Below are positions 62,139-64,000 of a DNA stretch of 64,000 nt, in pieces. Position 1 is the stretch's first letter. Every line of letters begins with the position of its first letter. Location of the stretch: contig NZ_FQZB01000006.1 in the NCBI RefSeq assembly GCF_900141845.1, positions 1 to 64,000 of the forward strand, written 5' to 3'. The stretch is from Clostridium cavendishii DSM 21758. GTDB taxonomy: Bacteria; Bacillota; Clostridia; Clostridiales; Clostridiaceae. A program made the translations under genes and the position numbers. Under the pieces are notes generated by a model, which was not told the origin of the DNA, made no database searches, and saw nothing but the letters and a program-made list of their open reading frames with translations.

Positions 62139-63557
62139 TTACGCTGCTAATTCTTGAACTTCAACTTCTGCTTTTGCAGCTGCTCTTATTTTCTTTTCTT
62201 CAGCATAAGCAACTAATAATAAAAGACAAACTCCTATAATAAGTGCTCCATAGAATACTGTGAACACATCATTCCATCCATGAAGATTTATTCCAACTAC
62301 ACTTACACCTGATGATTTAGGATCAGCAATTTTAGCAAGTATAACTTTAGCTGTAGAATCGCCAAATAAGTACCCAAATGTACCACTTAATCCATTAGCA
62401 ACCGCTATAGACCTCTTAGGTGTAAAGCCAACAAGTGATATCCCTATTAATAATTGTGGTCCAAATATCAGCACACCTAATATAAATAATGAAACATTTA
62501 CCATAGTAACACTTGTTGCATATCTGTATCCTAATACCGCGAAAGCAGTTAATACTAAGCAGAATACTGCAACTATTGCTCTTCTACCTTTTAATAAATC
62601 AGATACAAATCCCCATGTAAAACTACCTAAAAGTGCTCCCATTTCAAAATAAAATATTGTATTTACTGCATCACCCATTCCAAAATGTAACTGCTCTGTA
62701 ACATATAATGGTGCCCAGTTATCTATACCTATACGTACTATATAAACAAATACATTAGCTACACATAATATCCAAATCCACGGATTCCTTAAAACATATT
62801 TCTTAAATATTTCAAACTTTGACATCGTCTCCATCTCTGGATTAACTTCTACTTTAACTTCTTCAAATATTTCTTCTGCTGAGTTCCAGCCTAATTCTTC
62901 TGGCTCATCTTTACCTATGAATAAAACTATTATACCAACTAAGCCTGCTACTATAGCTGGAACTATAAACATACCTGCTACTTTACCATGGAAAAATGTA
63001 TTTGCTCCCCATAATGCTAACATACCTGCTAACGCCCCACCTATGTTGTGCGACATGTTCCAGATACCTAAGTATCTTCCTCTTTTTTTAGATGGTGTCC
63101 ATCTAGTTATTGTAGAATATGAACTTGGTCCACCTGGTGCTTGGAAGAATCCACTTATTCCCCATAATAATAGTATTGCTCCAGTTGCTTTGTTACCTGA
63201 TAATAAAACAAACCCGATTATAAGTACAATTGTTGCTGACATAATTAATAATGTTGATATTATACGCTTTGCATTTTTACCGTCAATAAAGTAACCTAGT
63301 AAGCTCTTACCTAGCGCATAAGTTATAGAGAAACCAAAACCTATATATCCAAGTTCCGACGTTGTAAATCCAAGCTCTTTTTTTAATAAAGGTTGTCCTG
63401 CTTTAAGATTGTTTCTAATTAAGTACATGCTCGCATATACTACAATTAGAACTACGAAAGCTTTCAAAAATTCTTTAAACCATCTTTTTCTTTGTTCCTC
63501 CATCGGAACAGAAACACTTTGTTTTTGAATGCTAAAAAATTTAGCTACTTTGTTCAT
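62139..63557 (-). CDS. uhpT: Hexose-phosphate:phosphate antiporter (UhpT-like MFS)
   Basis: Inner-membrane organophosphate:Pi antiporter, 472 residues with twelve helices. The family signature is clear: YLIRNNLKAGQPLLKKELG, GFSITYALGKSLLGYFIDGKN, SSYSTITRWTPSKKRGRYLG, NMSHNIGGALAG and VFGPQLLIGISLVGF. These track E. coli UhpT more closely than GlpT. It imports hexose 6-phosphates (and usually fosfomycin) in exchange for phosphate. It lies 50 bp downstream of an HptA-like binding protein gene, as in the staphylococcal hpt locus, so induction by external sugar phosphate is likely. AGAGGAGG precedes ATG. Confidence 0.9.
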   Translation of the reverse strand: MNKVAKFFSIQKQSVSVPMEEQRKRWFKEFLKAFVVLIVVYASMYLIRNNLKAGQPLLKKELGFTTSELGYIGFGFSITYALGKSLLGYFIDGKNAKRIISTLLIMSATIVLIIGFVLLSGNKATGAILLLWGISGFFQAPGGPSSYSTITRWTPSKKRGRYLGIWNMSHNIGGALAGMLALWGANTFFHGKVAGMFIVPAIVAGLVGIIVLFIGKDEPEELGWNSAEEIFEEVKVEVNPEMETMSKFEIFKKYVLRNPWIWILCVANVFVYIVRIGIDNWAPLYVTEQLHFGMGDAVNTIFYFEMGALLGSFTWGFVSDLLKGRRAIVAVFCLVLTAFAVLGYRYATSVTMVNVSLFILGVLIFGPQLLIGISLVGFTPKRSIAVANGLSGTFGYLFGDSTAKVILAKIADPKSSGVSVVGINLHGWNDVFTVFYGALIIGVCLLLLVAYAEEKKIRAAAKAEVEVQELAA

Positions 63558-63607
63558 TATTTTATCCTCCTCTTTAGTTGTATGTTATATAATGTAAAAT
63601 TTATTAA

Positions 63608-64000
63608 CTAATTTAAACTATTCCACATTTCTAAAAGTTTATTTTTATCATCACTAGCTCTTGAAAAATTATACTCTTCATATATATTTAACTCATTAAG
63701 ATTTATCCCATTTTTGACTTCTGTATCTTTTCTTGTAGACATTCCAAAAGAAATGTTTTTTAATGCATCTGCTGCTTCTTTACTAGTACAAAAATCTACG
63801 AAATATTTTCCAGCACTATCATTTGGACCGTTTTTAACTTTTGAAATAGCATCTATATTCCATCCACAATTCTTAGGTACATTAGTTACTATATTAAAAC
63901 CAGAATTCTTAACCAAAAATTGATCTCCTAAGAAATTTATAGCTATTAGGTACTCGCCGGTTCCAACTTTTTGAGCTGGTGTATAACCTGTCATTGTGAG
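63608..64000 (-). CDS. HptA-like solute-binding/sensor protein, C-terminal part (5' end outside window)
   Basis: The last 131 codons of a periplasmic-type binding protein of the iron/phosphonate-binding (SBP_bac_6/AfuA) fold: GYTPAQKVGTGEYLIAINFLGD, DAISKVKNGPNDSAGKYFVDF and SKEAADALKN are typical. The frame is open to the right edge, so the internal Met near 63994 is not the start. Its place just before uhpT matches HptA, the sugar-phosphate-sensing protein that works with the HptRS two-component system in Staphylococcus. A kinase and regulator would then be expected beyond the edge. Confidence 0.75.
   Translation of the reverse strand, partial: LTMTGYTPAQKVGTGEYLIAINFLGDQFLVKNSGFNIVTNVPKNCGWNIDAISKVKNGPNDSAGKYFVDFCTSKEAADALKNISFGMSTRKDTEVKNGINLNELNIYEEYNFSRASDDKNKLLEMWNSLN

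Overview
The window looks like chromosome of a low-GC, anaerobic Clostridium (sensu stricto) or a close relative. Support comes from the very AT-rich sequence, strong AGGAGG-type ribosome binding sites with some GTG/TTG starts, many intrinsic terminators, and clostridial families (YesMN-type two-component system, DUF5105 lipoprotein, CD3324-type HTH protein, YhgE/Pip proteins, TatD, DegV). I recognised no rRNA, tRNA, CRISPR array, transposase or prophage. The left edge cuts kduI and the right edge cuts a solute-binding protein gene.

Region by region. 1-10.7 kb: a sugar-acid utilisation locus, all on the minus strand. It has a YesM-like sensor kinase and YesN-like regulator, then a lipoprotein sugar-binding protein, two CUT1 ABC permeases, a GH88-type unsaturated uronyl hydrolase, a DUF2264 protein and KduI. 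Together they should import unsaturated uronyl oligosaccharides (pectin- or glycosaminoglycan-derived), cleave off the uronate and isomerise it. 11-25.9 kb: mixed housekeeping and accessory genes. These are four GNAT acetyltransferases, an epimerase-like enzyme, a CD3324-type HTH protein behind a small-ORF/terminator leader, a FusB-like EF-G-binding protein, an orphan HExxH membrane protein, TatD, a WYL regulator, a BBE-type flavoenzyme, a PadR operon with two visible operators, DegV and an EamA transporter. Decayed gene scraps lie between them. 26-30.4 kb: a signalling operon of an HD-GYP phosphodiesterase, a GAF/PAS hybrid kinase and a lone receiver. 30.5-35.7 kb: a MATE exporter with a CsoR-type repressor and a clear palindromic operator, a methyltransferase lacking its SAM-binding motif I, a DUF402 protein, and a nitroreductase beside an hxlR gene broken by a nonsense codon. 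35.8-45 kb: envelope genes (propeller-like membrane protein, two tandem 716-residue YhgE/Pip proteins, an aromatic-acid-exporter-like protein, a DUF5105 lipoprotein).

45.2-52 kb: a tightly packed exopolysaccharide operon of GH8 hydrolase, membrane protein with a degenerate GGDEF domain, DUF2334-like protein, GT2 synthase and BcsB-like protein. The GGDEF-like protein has lost the GGDEF signature (ANNKF) but keeps an RxxD inhibitory site in the right place. The synthase has no PilZ domain. The natural reading is that this protein is the c-di-GMP receptor of the synthase, as in PelD/PssE-type systems. 52.3-60.2 kb: a CheX-like protein without its catalytic Asn, a CAP-domain protein, and three secreted proteins (two with a transglutaminase-like C-H-D triad, one with a GH73 glucosaminidase). 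The three share a roughly 93-residue domain, present once, four times and four times. 60.7-64 kb: a small membrane protein, an XRE regulator with peptide deformylase, and a UhpT-like hexose-phosphate antiporter downstream of an HptA-like binding protein.

The strongest candidates for something not yet well described are the PilZ-less polysaccharide operon with its putative c-di-GMP receptor, and the neighbouring family of secreted 93-residue-repeat proteins.
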